The notes under the pieces: model-generated | Told to the model about the DNA's origin: nothing | What the model saw: the letters and a program-made list of their open reading frames with translations, nothing else | The model's database searches: none | Program-made: the position numbers and the translations under genes | Part shown: in pieces, positions 34,107-42,562 of the stretch | Layout of the letters: every line of letters begins with the position of its first letter | Numbering within the stretch: the first letter of the stretch is position 1 | NCBI RefSeq assembly: GCF_000013745.1 | Contig: NC_007925.1 | Location: 1,364,001-1,428,000 of the forward strand | From: Rhodopseudomonas_A palustris_F | GTDB taxonomy: Bacteria > Pseudomonadota > Alphaproteobacteria > Rhizobiales > Xanthobacteraceae | Direction of reading: 5' to 3' | Length of the DNA: 64,000 nt

Positions 34107-35206
34107 TCCGCGGCCTCCTGCAACGGCGCGTCGGCCGCTCTGTCCTCGAAATCCTGCCGCAGCCGGCGAAGCAGCCCGAGCTCGGACTGGAAGTCGACAT
34201 AATGCGGCAGCTTGAGATGTTCGACGAAGCCGGTGGCCTGCACATTGTCGGAATGCGACATCACGAATTCCTCGTCCTGCGCCGGCGCCTCGGCTTCTTC
34301 GCCCAACTCGCGGGCGCGCAGCGCGCGGTCGACCAGCGCCATCGCCATCGCCTTGCGCTCGCTCTGCCCGAACGCCAGCCCATAGCCGCGGGTGAAGCAC
34401 GGCGCCTCGGTGGCCGAGCCCTTGAACTGATTGACCATCTGGCATTCGGTCAGCGCGATCGGCCCGAGCGGCACGCTGAAGCCGGCGTCTTCGGCGAAGA
34501 ACTCCAGTTCGACCTCGCCGAACCGGATCTCGCCGGCGAACGGATGGTTGCGGCCGTAGCCGCGCTGCGACGAGTAGGCCAGCGACAGCAAGAATCCTTC
34601 ATCGCCGCGCGCCAGATTCTGCAAGCGCAGATCGCGCTCTGCAGGAAAGCTCAACGGTTCGCGGGTGAGGTCGCCGACCGGCGCATCGTCGTCCGCCGCG
34701 GGCGACGGCTCGATCAGCCCGTCGCGGCCGAGAATGTCGGTGACCCGCGGCATCGGTTCATTCGCCACCACTCCGGTCGCGGGCGCTTCCGGCTCCGAGC
34801 TCTCCGCCAGTTGCGGATCGAGCAGCCGGTGGGTGTAGTCGAAGGTCGGGCCCAAAATCTGGCCGCCGGGAATATCCTTGAAGGTCGAGGAGATCCGCCG
34901 CCGCACCGCCATCGCGCCGGTGTCGAGCGGCAAGGTCACACCGAACCGGGGCAGGGTGGCGCGGAATGCGCGCAGCAGGAAGATCGCCTCGATCAGATCG
35001 CCTCGCGCCTGTTTGATCGCAAGTGCTGCGAGTTCGCGGTCATACAGCGAGCCCTCGACCATGACGCGGTCGACGCCGAGGCTGAGCTGTTCGGAGATTT
35101 GCTCCAGCGAGATTTCCGGCACCGCGCGTTCGCCGCGGCGCTGATGCGCTAGCAGCCGGTGCGCGTTGTCGATGGCGCGTTCGCCGCCTTTGACCGCGAC
35201 ATACAT
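34103..35206 (-). CDS. phnI: C-P lyase core subunit PhnI
   Basis: With PhnG, PhnH and PhnJ it forms the C-P lyase core and catalyses nucleosidase-type transfer of the phosphonate onto the ATP ribose. The 367-residue product starts MYVAVKGGERAIDNAH and has the family segments FDYTHRLLDPQLA and YGRNHPFAGEIRFGEVE plus the Asp/His-rich C-terminus. It begins 3 bp after the phnH stop and overlaps phnJ by 4 bp. Confidence 0.95.
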   Translation of the reverse strand: MYVAVKGGERAIDNAHRLLAHQRRGERAVPEISLEQISEQLSLGVDRVMVEGSLYDRELAALAIKQARGDLIEAIFLLRAFRATLPRFGVTLPLDTGAMAVRRRISSTFKDIPGGQILGPTFDYTHRLLDPQLAESSEPEAPATGVVANEPMPRVTDILGRDGLIEPSPAADDDAPVGDLTREPLSFPAERDLRLQNLARGDEGFLLSLAYSSQRGYGRNHPFAGEIRFGEVELEFFAEDAGFSVPLGPIALTECQMVNQFKGSATEAPCFTRGYGLAFGQSERKAMAMALVDRALRARELGEEAEAPAQDEEFVMSHSDNVQATGFVEHLKLPHYVDFQSELGLLRRLRQDFEDRAADAPLQEAAE

Positions 35207-35209
35207 GCT

Positions 35210-35821
35210 CTAGCCTCCCTTTGCGGTGAGCCGCGTGGTGCGCGGCAGCGCCACCACCTCGCTGCCCGCGACCAGTACGAGATCGACGCCGCGCGGAAAC
35301 AGCGCGCGGTTGCACGCGAGTTGCGCGACCAGATCCGGCGAGATCGTCGCCGCCAACTCCGCGGTGCCGCGAATGCCGGGACCGCTGAGTTCGAGCGCCG
35401 GGCCGTTGGTGAAGCTCTCGACCTGCAGGATCAGCGTGGTGGAGCGGTCGGGATAATCATTCGAACCGAGCGCAAAGCGCTCCAGCGGAAGCATCTGTGC
35501 CGAATCGGCGATCAGCGCGAAGCTCGCCACTGAAGCATCCTCGACCACCGGGGCGCTGCAGTGGAATTTCAGCCATTGGCCGACATCGCGATGGCCCGCG
35601 ATCGCTGCGTCGAGCCAGATCGGGGTGTCGTGATCGAACAGCGTCAGCGCGATCGCCGCCACCGCGGGCATCAGCGGCGAAGGCGCCGTGAGCGCGGCCG
35701 CGACCCGGCAGATCCGCCCCGGCCGCGCCATCGCGTCCATCACCGAACGGAAAGTGGATTGCGCCGACGTCACCTTGTCGGCAAAGCCCGCGGGCAGTTC
35801 GGCCACCGTAGTCATGTTCAT
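35210..35821 (-). CDS. phnH: C-P lyase core subunit PhnH
   Basis: A structural subunit of the C-P lyase core. The 203-residue product starts MNMTTVAELP at an ATG overlapping the phnG stop by one base. The family signature TFRSVMDAMARPGRICRV lies at about residues 21-38, with a SNDYPDRSTTLILQVESF stretch in the C-terminal half. An alternative upstream start would run into phnG and was rejected. Confidence 0.93.
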   Translation of the reverse strand: MNMTTVAELPAGFADKVTSAQSTFRSVMDAMARPGRICRVAAALTAPSPLMPAVAAIALTLFDHDTPIWLDAAIAGHRDVGQWLKFHCSAPVVEDASVASFALIADSAQMLPLERFALGSNDYPDRSTTLILQVESFTNGPALELSGPGIRGTAELAATISPDLVAQLACNRALFPRGVDLVLVAGSEVVALPRTTRLTAKGG

Positions 35822-36273
35822 CACTCCCCGCGCACCAGCGTGTAGAAATCCACCTTGGTCGCCGCGGTCTGTTCGGCGCGGCGGGCGTTGTCGGCGGCGA
35901 TGCCGGCGCGCAGCGGCGCCAGCACCTGGGTTTCGATTTCGTCGGCATGGTCGGTCTGCAGCAGCGCGTCGCACAGCGCGATCAGCCGCGCCTTGTGGCG
36001 GTCGCGGCCCAGCGTGTAGCCGTAGCCGACCGCGCCATCGTCCAGCCGCACCGCGGCGCGCGACACCGTGGCCTCGCCGAGATGGAATGCCGCGCCGTCG
36101 CCGCCGATCCGGCCGCGCACCATCACCAGGCCGTTCTCCGGCTGCCGCAGATCCTCGCCCTGCGGCAGCGCCAGCGCGCCGACCAGGGCTTCGATCTCGA
36201 TTGCGGACGCGCGCACCAGCACCGCCATGGCGGCCTGGCGCAGCTGCTGGTGCGGGGCAGGGTGTGATGTCAT
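35821..36273 (-). CDS. phnG: C-P lyase core subunit PhnG
   Basis: First gene of the phn operon; a core subunit of about 150 residues. The start at 36273 reads MTSHPAPHQQLRQAAMAVL. The family pattern is visible as PENGLVMVRGRIGGDGAAFHLGEATVSRAAVRL and GYGYTLGRDRHKARLIALCDALLQ. A palindromic operator candidate for PhnF lies 17 bp upstream, between phnG and the divergent phnF. Confidence 0.93.
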   Translation of the reverse strand: MTSHPAPHQQLRQAAMAVLVRASAIEIEALVGALALPQGEDLRQPENGLVMVRGRIGGDGAAFHLGEATVSRAAVRLDDGAVGYGYTLGRDRHKARLIALCDALLQTDHADEIETQVLAPLRAGIAADNARRAEQTAATKVDFYTLVRGE

Positions 36274-36289
36274 GTCCGGGGCCGGTTCC

Positions 36290-36315
36290 AAGTTGTCTGT
36301 TACGATAGACAACTT
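36290..36315. promoter_or_regulatory. Palindromic operator candidate for PhnF
   Basis: A perfect 9-bp inverted repeat, AAGTTGTCT - 8 bp - AGACAACTT, lies in the phnG/phnF divergent gap. GntR-family PhnF repressors bind such palindromes. Each arm contains a GTC, but the arms are inverted, so this is not a Pho box. Its position 17 bp from the phnG start would let it block the operon promoter. Confidence 0.65.
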
Positions 36316-36397
36316 TCTAACTGCGCGCCATGACCTTTTGATGACGATCGCGCGATTTGCCGCTGCGGGCCGCGCCGATTTGTGCTGTGATGCAACG

Positions 36398-37126
36398 ATG
36401 ACGACGTTAGACCAGGACTCCGGCGTAGCGCTGTGGCGGCGGGTGGCCGATTCGATCGAGCGCGGCATCGCCGATGGCTCCTATCCCAACGGCGAGCGAT
36501 TGCCGGGCGAGGTGGAGATTGCGGAGGCGCATCGCGTCAACCGCCACACCGTGCGCCGCGCCTTGGCGGCATTGGCCGAGCGCGGGCTGGTGCGCGCCGC
36601 GCGCGGCAGCGGCACTTATGTGCAGGCCTCCAAGCTTTCCTATCCGCTGCACGCGCGCACGCGATTCTCCGAGATCGTCGGCGCCGGCGGCCGCGAGCCG
36701 CGCGGACAATTGATCGGCTCCAGCGACGACATCGCCTCGCGCGATCTGGCGCGGCAGCTCGGCGTCAAGCTGAATGCGCCCTTGGTGCGGCTGGAGACGT
36801 TGCGCTTGGCCGATCGGGTGCCGATCTGCGTCGGCACCACCTGGCTGTCGGCGGCGCGCTTTCCCGACGCCGCCGCGATCTATCAGCGCACCGGCTCGAT
36901 GACCAAGATGTTGGCGCATTACGGCATCCGCGACTATCGCCGCGGTGTGAGCCGGGTCACCGCCGGCATCGTCGATGCGAGCGACGCGGGCCGGCTCGAT
37001 CTCGAACTCGGCCGCCCGGTGCTGGTGGTCGACAGCACCGACGTCGCGCCGGACGGCGAACCGCTGCAGACCAAACACTCCCGCTTCGCCGCCGACCGCG
37101 TCGAATTCGTCATCGAGAACGAGTAG
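36398..37126 (+). CDS. phnF: GntR/HutC-family repressor of the phosphonate operon
   Basis: A 242-residue regulator. The N-terminal winged helix is GVALWRRVADSIERGI...PNGERLPGEVEIAEAHRVNRHTVRRALAALAERGLV at about residues 9-70; the C-terminal half is a UTRA ligand-binding domain (LETLRLADRVPICVGTTWL, FAADRVEFVIENE). It is divergent from phnG, the standard PhnF position. The start at 36398 places the HTH at the usual distance; an in-frame ATG at 36341 is less likely. Confidence 0.92.
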   Translation: MTTLDQDSGVALWRRVADSIERGIADGSYPNGERLPGEVEIAEAHRVNRHTVRRALAALAERGLVRAARGSGTYVQASKLSYPLHARTRFSEIVGAGGREPRGQLIGSSDDIASRDLARQLGVKLNAPLVRLETLRLADRVPICVGTTWLSAARFPDAAAIYQRTGSMTKMLAHYGIRDYRRGVSRVTAGIVDASDAGRLDLELGRPVLVVDSTDVAPDGEPLQTKHSRFAADRVEFVIENE

Positions 37127-37160
37127 GCGAGCAGCGTTTAGAAAATAGCCGATCACTCAC

Positions 37161-37642
37161 GTGCCCCGGACGCGGTGCAGCGCGCCGCGCTTGCGGCGTG
37201 GTGCGCCGCAGAGCCGGGGCCGTTACGGATGCTGCCTTTGGTACGGTCCCGGGTCGGCGGCGCAGCGCCGATGGCGCTGCGCCTTGCCCGGGACACGGTG
37301 TTGTTCTGTCTTCGCTGATCTCTAACAACCGTGCCCCGGACGCAGCGTAGCGCGCCGCGCTTGCGGCGTGGTGCGCCGCAGAGCCGGGGCCGTTACGGAT
37401 GCTGCCGTTGGTACGGTCTCGGGTCGGCGGCGCAGCGCCGATGGCGCCGCGCCTTGCCCGGGACACGGTGCTGTTCTGTCTTCGCTGATCTCTACCAACC
37501 GTGCCCCGGACGCAGCACACCACGCCGCTCTTTGCGGCGAGGTGCGCTGCGAGCCGGGGCCGTTACGGATGCTGCCGTTGGTACGGTCCCGGGTCGGCGG
37601 CGCAGCGCCGAGGGCGCCGCGCCTTGCCCGGGACACGGTGCA
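37161..37642. repeat. Three tandem family A repeats with exact 170-bp period
   Basis: Near-identical units begin with GTGCCCCGGACGC at 37161, 37331 and 37501; the third is cut short after about 142 bp. Each contains two complementary halves (GAGCCGGGGCCGTTACGGATG and GGTCCCGGGTCGGCGGCG, ending GCCCGGGACACGG). The region between phnF and crtC (about 660 bp) holds no gene; the open frames across it are repeat artefacts. The array marks the junction between the phosphorus block and the crt/bch/puf block. Confidence 0.9.
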
Positions 37643-37791
37643 TCGCTTCAGCAATACGGCCGCGCGTGAAAGCACGACCGAAACCTGGCTTGTGTCGAAA
37701 TTCATCGCAGCGGTGCGGCGACGCCCTCTCGCCCCGCAAGCGAAGAGAGGTTACGGCCTTGCTCGCGGAAGGCCACTAAGTATTAACTCCG

Positions 37792-38751
37792 CTACCCCCT
37801 TCGCGGCATCCGGAACGGCAGCATCGCCTGCACCACCGGCATCTTGAAGCGGTCGAGTGACAGGCTTTCATGCATCAGGGTGGCGTGCTCGCCGAACAGC
37901 GTGGTGGCGATCATCGAGCGGGCGTAGAATGGCGAGTCCTCCAGCGTCTTGACGACGCGGGCGCCGGCCTCGCTGCGCGCGCTGCGGTCGACCCGCCACG
38001 GCGTGCGTTGCAGTCTTTCCAGCGCCGGCGCCTCGAAATGTTCCATCTCGCCATTGCCGTCGAATTTGATCGCGAGGTCGAACCGGGTGCCGTCGCGCCG
38101 CGCGGCCTCGTACAAAATGGCGGTGCCGTCGCGCAGCGCCGCGCGCGACCACTCCCACACCGTGAAGCCTTGTTCCAGCGGCACATCGCCGGCGTTCATG
38201 TCGAAATAGCCTTCGCCCTGCCAGGCGAGATCCGGCGCCGCCATCTCGACTTCGACCCGGGCGCTGGGGGCGATCGGCCACCAGCGATGATTGCCCTCGG
38301 CATTCAACGTGAACGCCTGCTGGGTCACCGCGCGCGGAATGACCCGGACCCGGCCGCGGATCCGGCCCGGGATCGGCGCCGTCACCTCGTTGATATTGAT
38401 GGTCAGCGCGTTGCCGTCCCACGAAAGATCACTCGGGCCGATCACCAGCGACGGCGCGCTGCGCGCCACCGTGCGACGGCCGCGCTCGGTCATGGTCCAG
38501 CGATTGCCGGTGTTGCGATAGAGTGCCACGTTGAGCGCGCAATGATTGAGCGGATCGGTCGGGCCGCGGCGCCGCGCGAAGCGATAATACGGCGAGAACA
38601 CCGAGCCTACGAAGGCGATGATGGTGAGGCCCTCTTGGCCGTCGTCGCTGAGCGCGTCGATGTACCACCAGGCGTAGCCGTCGTCCGGCACCGGCAGGTT
38701 GAAGCCGGCAGACGTGGTCTCCGCGGTGGGTCGGTCGGGCCAGTGCAGCAT
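37792..38751 (-). CDS. crtC: Carotenoid 1,2-hydratase
   Basis: Adds water across the 1,2 double bond of lycopene- or neurosporene-type carotenoids, on the route to spirilloxanthin. The 319-residue product has the family features DDGYAWWYIDALSDDGQEGLTIIAFVGSVFSPYY at about residues 22-56, PLNHCALNVALY, WWPIAPSARVEVEM, and GYFDMNAGDVPLEQGFTVWEWSRA at about 194. It is downstream of crtD with a 24-bp gap, both reading away from crtE. Confidence 0.93.
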   Translation of the reverse strand: MLHWPDRPTAETTSAGFNLPVPDDGYAWWYIDALSDDGQEGLTIIAFVGSVFSPYYRFARRRGPTDPLNHCALNVALYRNTGNRWTMTERGRRTVARSAPSLVIGPSDLSWDGNALTININEVTAPIPGRIRGRVRVIPRAVTQQAFTLNAEGNHRWWPIAPSARVEVEMAAPDLAWQGEGYFDMNAGDVPLEQGFTVWEWSRAALRDGTAILYEAARRDGTRFDLAIKFDGNGEMEHFEAPALERLQRTPWRVDRSARSEAGARVVKTLEDSPFYARSMIATTLFGEHATLMHESLSLDRFKMPVVQAMLPFRMPRRG

Positions 38752-38775
38752 TTCTCGGAATCCGTAGGGTTCGAA

Positions 38776-40326
38776 TCAGGGCGTGATCGGGCGTAGCACC
38801 GGCTTGGTGCCGGGGGCGCGTTGCAGGTCCGCGAACAGGCTCGCGGCGGCGGAACGCCCGGACAACGCCGCCATCGGCACGCCGGGTCCAGGATGGGTGC
38901 TGCCGCCGGCCAGATACAGCCCGTCGATCTTGGTGCGGGCGCCGGGGCGCTGGAACGAGGCGGTCCAGCCGTGCGAGGCGCGGCCATACAGCGCGCCGCC
39001 GGTGGCCGGAAACAGCCGGTTGAAATCCGCAGGCGTCGTCACTTGCGTGGCCTCCTCATTGCGCGCGATCCGTAGACCGCAACGCTCAAGCCGGGCGAAC
39101 GCGCGCTCCGCATAGCGCTCGACCTGCGCCTTGCCGAAGGCGTAGCGGTCGCCGATCGCCGGCGCGTTGATCAGCACCAGCAATTCGTCGGCGCCATCTT
39201 CGCGCAGCATCGCCTGGTCGTCGGTGCGGTCCTGCGCGCAGACATAGACCGTGGGTTCGCTCGGCACCGCGCCGCGGCCGAAGATGTCCTCGAACTCGGC
39301 CGCGTAGTCGCGGGAAAAGAACACCGAATGCCGGCTCAGCGGAAAGCCCTCGGTCTTCGCCACCAGGCTCCAGGTGATCGCCGACAGCGAGCGTTTGGAG
39401 GGCACGATCGGCGCCGCGGCGCGGGCCGCGGCCTTACCGAACAGCCCGCCGCCAAGCGCTGCCACATCGGCGCTGACGATGACGTTGTCGGCTTCGATCT
39501 GCTCGCCGTCGGCCAGCGCCACGCCGCAGGCGCGGCCATTCGCGGTCAGGATTTCCCGCACGGTCTGCTCGTAGCGGATCTCGGCGCCGAACTCGGCGGC
39601 GCAATCCGCCAGCGCCACCGCCAGCGAATGCATGCCGCCCTCCAGCACCCAGACGCCTTCGCGCTCGACATGGGCGACCAGCATCAGGGTGGCCGGCGCC
39701 AGATAGGGCGAGGAGCCGCAATAGGTGGCGTAGCGCCCGAACATCTGGCGCAGCCGGGAGTCGTGGAAATAGTCGCCGAGCGCAGTCCACATCGTGGTGA
39801 ACGGGCGGATCTTCGGCAGATCGATCAGCCCGCGAAACCCGTCGGCGGCGATCAGCCCGGCGAGGCTGGGCTTTTCGGCGCGCAGGAACGGCTGCTCGAG
39901 AATCTTGTAGATCCGCCGGCTGTCGGCGCAGAACGCTTGAAACCGCTTGGCCTCGGCGGCGCCGGCAAAATCCCCGATCGCCTCGGCCGAGCGCGCCTCG
40001 TCGGCGAACAGATCGAGATGCGCGTGCTCGTCCCAGGCGTGGCGGGCCAGCACATCCAGCGGCCGCAACCGGACGTGGTCGGAAAAAGTCTTGCCGGCCG
40101 CTGCGAACAATTCCTCGAACACCCAGCGCATGGTGAAGACGGTCGGCCCGGAATCGATCCGCGAGCCGCCGATGCCGATCTGCCGCATCTTGCCGCCCGG
40201 CGCCGTTCCCTGCTCGAGCACCGTCACCGCGAGGCCGCGGGCGGCCAGCGCGAACGCCGCGGTGAGCCCGGCGATGCCGGCACCGACAATGACCACTTGA
40301 TCCTTCGCAAGGCGCGGACTGAGCAT
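38776..40326 (-). CDS. crtD: Hydroxyneurosporene/rhodopin 3,4-desaturase
   Basis: A CrtI-family FAD desaturase acting on hydroxylated carotenoids. The 516-residue product has the N-terminal VVIVGAGIAGLTAAFALAARG at about residues 10-30, APGGKMRQIGIGGSRIDSGPTVF, and the C-terminal LYLAGGSTHPGPGVPMAALSGR at about 465-486. It is divergent from crtE across a 100-bp region that carries PpsR boxes. The place in the CrtC/CrtF series and the crtCD pairing favour CrtD over a second CrtI. Confidence 0.93.
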   Translation of the reverse strand: MLSPRLAKDQVVIVGAGIAGLTAAFALAARGLAVTVLEQGTAPGGKMRQIGIGGSRIDSGPTVFTMRWVFEELFAAAGKTFSDHVRLRPLDVLARHAWDEHAHLDLFADEARSAEAIGDFAGAAEAKRFQAFCADSRRIYKILEQPFLRAEKPSLAGLIAADGFRGLIDLPKIRPFTTMWTALGDYFHDSRLRQMFGRYATYCGSSPYLAPATLMLVAHVEREGVWVLEGGMHSLAVALADCAAEFGAEIRYEQTVREILTANGRACGVALADGEQIEADNVIVSADVAALGGGLFGKAAARAAAPIVPSKRSLSAITWSLVAKTEGFPLSRHSVFFSRDYAAEFEDIFGRGAVPSEPTVYVCAQDRTDDQAMLREDGADELLVLINAPAIGDRYAFGKAQVERYAERAFARLERCGLRIARNEEATQVTTPADFNRLFPATGGALYGRASHGWTASFQRPGARTKIDGLYLAGGSTHPGPGVPMAALSGRSAAASLFADLQRAPGTKPVLRPITP

Positions 40327-40359
40327 TTGGTCTTGAGTCTCCCCGATCTCATTGACAAG

Positions 40360-40403
40360 TGTCTATGAATATTTACACTCGGTCCTGACAAGTCAAATTG
40401 ACA
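40360..40403. promoter_or_regulatory. PpsR boxes in the crtD/crtE divergent promoter
   Basis: One perfect TGT-N12-ACA site at 40360-40377 and a one-mismatch site (TGA-N12-ACA) at 40386-40403, with centres 26 bp apart. They sit between the divergent start codons of crtD (40326) and crtE (40430), so one bound PpsR pair could control crtDC and crtEF together. Confidence 0.8.
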
Positions 40404-40429
40404 CTTCGCTGCTCACACGGGAGCCTGCC

Positions 40430-41296
40430 ATGGACGTCACCAACCGGATCGAACGGGCGCTGACCGACGCGATCGGTCTGGCTGCGGTGACAGGGTGCCC
40501 GCCCCGGCTCGCCGAGGCAATGCGCTATGCCGTGTTCCCGCGCGGCGCCCGGGTTCGGCCACGACTTTGCCACAGCGTCGCAGCGGCCTGCGGCGAGGAC
40601 AATCCGGCCGCCACCGAGGCCGCCGGCGCGGCGCTTGAATTGATGCATTGCGCTTCGCTGGTGCATGACGATCTGCCCTGCTTCGACGGCGCCGCCACAA
40701 GGCGCGGTCGGCCCTCGGTGCACAAGGCGTTCGGCGAACCGCTCGCGGTGTTGACCGGTGACGCGCTGATCGTGCTGGCGTTCCAAACCATCGCCCGCGT
40801 CACCTGCGCGCCGGAGCGGCTCGCCGCGTTGACCATGACGATCGGGCAGGCGGTCGGCGTGCCGTTCGGCATCGTCGCCGGCCAGGCCTGGGAATGCGAA
40901 TCCGAAATCAACCTCGCGCACTATCATCGCTCCAAGACCGGCGCGTTGTTCGTCGCCGCGACCGCCGCCGGTGCGGCGTCGGCCGGTGCCGATCCGGAGC
41001 CGTGGCGGCTGGTCGGCGAGAAGATCGGCGAGGCCTATCAGGTCGCCGACGATCTGCGCGACGCCGCCGCCGATGAGGACGAGATCGGCAAGCCGGTCGG
41101 CCAGGACGTCGCCAACGGTCGTCCGAGCGCGGTGACCGAGCTCGGCATTGACGGCGCGATCTTCCGGCTGCAGGGTTTGGTGCGGGGCGCGATCGAAGCG
41201 ATGCCGCCGTGCGAGAACGGCAACGAGCTGCGCTCGCTGATCATGTCGGAAGCCAAGCGTCTGGTCCCGGCCAAGCTCGCGCAGTCCGCGGCCTAA
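40430..41296 (+). CDS. crtE: Geranylgeranyl diphosphate synthase
   Basis: Makes the C20 precursor for carotenoids and for the bacteriochlorophyll tail. The 288-residue polyprenyl synthase has the first aspartate-rich motif HDDLPCFDGAATRRG at about residues 82-96 (the D-D-x4-D form) and the second, YQVADDLRDAAADED, at about 202. The start is the ATG at 40430; an upstream in-frame ATG lies inside the PpsR box region and is unlikely. Confidence 0.94.
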   Translation: MDVTNRIERALTDAIGLAAVTGCPPRLAEAMRYAVFPRGARVRPRLCHSVAAACGEDNPAATEAAGAALELMHCASLVHDDLPCFDGAATRRGRPSVHKAFGEPLAVLTGDALIVLAFQTIARVTCAPERLAALTMTIGQAVGVPFGIVAGQAWECESEINLAHYHRSKTGALFVAATAAGAASAGADPEPWRLVGEKIGEAYQVADDLRDAAADEDEIGKPVGQDVANGRPSAVTELGIDGAIFRLQGLVRGAIEAMPPCENGNELRSLIMSEAKRLVPAKLAQSAA

Positions 41297-41355
41297 CACC
41301 AAATCGCCACGGCTGGCTGATCGGCTGGCCGGTGGCGCCTTCCTTCTGGATTCGT

Positions 41356-42477
41356 ATGAGCTTGCGTGACCGGCTGCTGGGATTCCGCGATTCGGTGCTG
41401 TCGAATCCGGGGTTTCAACGATTTGCTGCGGTGTTTCCGCTGACCCGTCCGATCGCGCGCAAGCGCGCCGGGGCGCTGTTCGATCTGTGCGCCGGCTTCG
41501 TCTATTCGCAGATCCTGTTGGCCTGCGTGCGGCTGCGGCTGCTCGATCAGCTCGCCGCCGGTCCGATCGGCGCCGCCGAATTGGCGTCGCGACTGGCGCT
41601 GCCGCTCGCCTCGATGCAGCTATTGCTCGACGCCGCGATCGCGCTTGGCCTGGTGCAGCGCCGCAGCCAGGATCGCTACGGCCTCGGCAAGCTCGGCGCC
41701 GAGCTCTACGGCAATCCCAGCGTCAGCGCGATGATCGAGCATCACGCCATGCTGTATGGCGACCTGCAGGATCCGGTGGCGCTGCTGCGCGGCCAGAGCG
41801 GCGCCGGCCAACTCGCCGGCTATTGGCCCTACGCCAAAGGCGGCGCGACCGCGGAATTATCCAGCGATGCGGTGGCGCCTTACACCGCGCTGATGGCGGC
41901 GTCGCAGCCGATGATCACCCAGCAGGTGCTGCACAACTATTCCTTCCGCACCCATCGCTGCTTGCTCGACGTCGGCGGTGGCGATGGCGCCTTCATCGCC
42001 GCGGTCGCCGCCCAGGCGCCGCAGCTGCACTGCCTGCTGTTCGATCTGCCCGCGGTCGCCGCCAAGGCCACCGCGCGGTTCAGCGCCTCCGGGCTGTCGC
42101 GCGCCACCGCGATCGGCGGCAGCTTCTTGACCGACCCATTGCCGCAAGGCGCCGACGTGATCTCGCTGGTCCGGGTGATCCACGATCACGACGACGACGC
42201 GGCGATGACGTTGTTGCGGGCGGCCCGCGCCGCGCTTCCGGACGACGGTACGCTGGTGGTGGCGGAACCGATTACCGGTGTGCGCGGCACCGAAGCGATC
42301 GGCGACGCCTATTTCGCGTTCTATTTGCTCGCCATGGGCAGCGGAAAACCTCGCACATTTGTGCAATTCCACCAGATGCTTAGTGCCGCCGGCTTCGAGG
42401 GTATCAAGTTACTGCCGGGGGCTATGCCGCTGGTCACAAGCGTCATTACGGGCCGCTGTACTCCGAAAATGTGTTAA
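41356..42477 (+). CDS. crtF: Carotenoid O-methyltransferase
   Basis: SAM-dependent methylation of the carotenoid 1-hydroxyl group (spirilloxanthin pathway). The 373-residue product starts MSLRDRLLGFRDSVL. An N-terminal winged-helix dimerisation part (LLDQLAAGPIGAAELASRLALPLASMQLLLD at about 56-87) is followed by the methyltransferase motif I LLDVGGGDGAFIAA at about 203-216 and VISLVRVIHDHDDDAAMTLLR at about 265. It follows crtE by 60 bp. Its stop codon lies inside the PpsR box of the next promoter (bchC). Confidence 0.92.
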   Translation: MSLRDRLLGFRDSVLSNPGFQRFAAVFPLTRPIARKRAGALFDLCAGFVYSQILLACVRLRLLDQLAAGPIGAAELASRLALPLASMQLLLDAAIALGLVQRRSQDRYGLGKLGAELYGNPSVSAMIEHHAMLYGDLQDPVALLRGQSGAGQLAGYWPYAKGGATAELSSDAVAPYTALMAASQPMITQQVLHNYSFRTHRCLLDVGGGDGAFIAAVAAQAPQLHCLLFDLPAVAAKATARFSASGLSRATAIGGSFLTDPLPQGADVISLVRVIHDHDDDAAMTLLRAARAALPDDGTLVVAEPITGVRGTEAIGDAYFAFYLLAMGSGKPRTFVQFHQMLSAAGFEGIKLLPGAMPLVTSVITGRCTPKMC

Positions 42478-42515
42478 TCTGACTTGACACTATCTCCCGT
42501 CACGTTAGCATGACA
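42472..42515 (+). promoter_or_regulatory. PpsR boxes before bchC
   Basis: One perfect TGT-N12-ACA at 42472-42489, overlapping the crtF stop, and a one-mismatch CGT-N12-ACA at 42498-42515, with centres 26 bp apart. This is the classic position of the bchC promoter, from which bchCXYZ and part of puf are read in purple bacteria. Confidence 0.8.
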
Positions 42516-42562
42516 GTTCAGGGTAGGGGGCAAGCTATGCTCCTATGGAATCGGAGTAAGCG

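Noticed and set aside
37161..37642. Possible CRISPR-like array
   Set aside because: Units are 170 bp and nearly identical throughout, with no short repeat/unique spacer alternation and no cas genes.
37110..37705. Open frames within the 170-bp repeats on both strands
   Set aside because: They repeat the same peptide with each unit and arise from the repeat sequence being free of stops, not from coding constraint.
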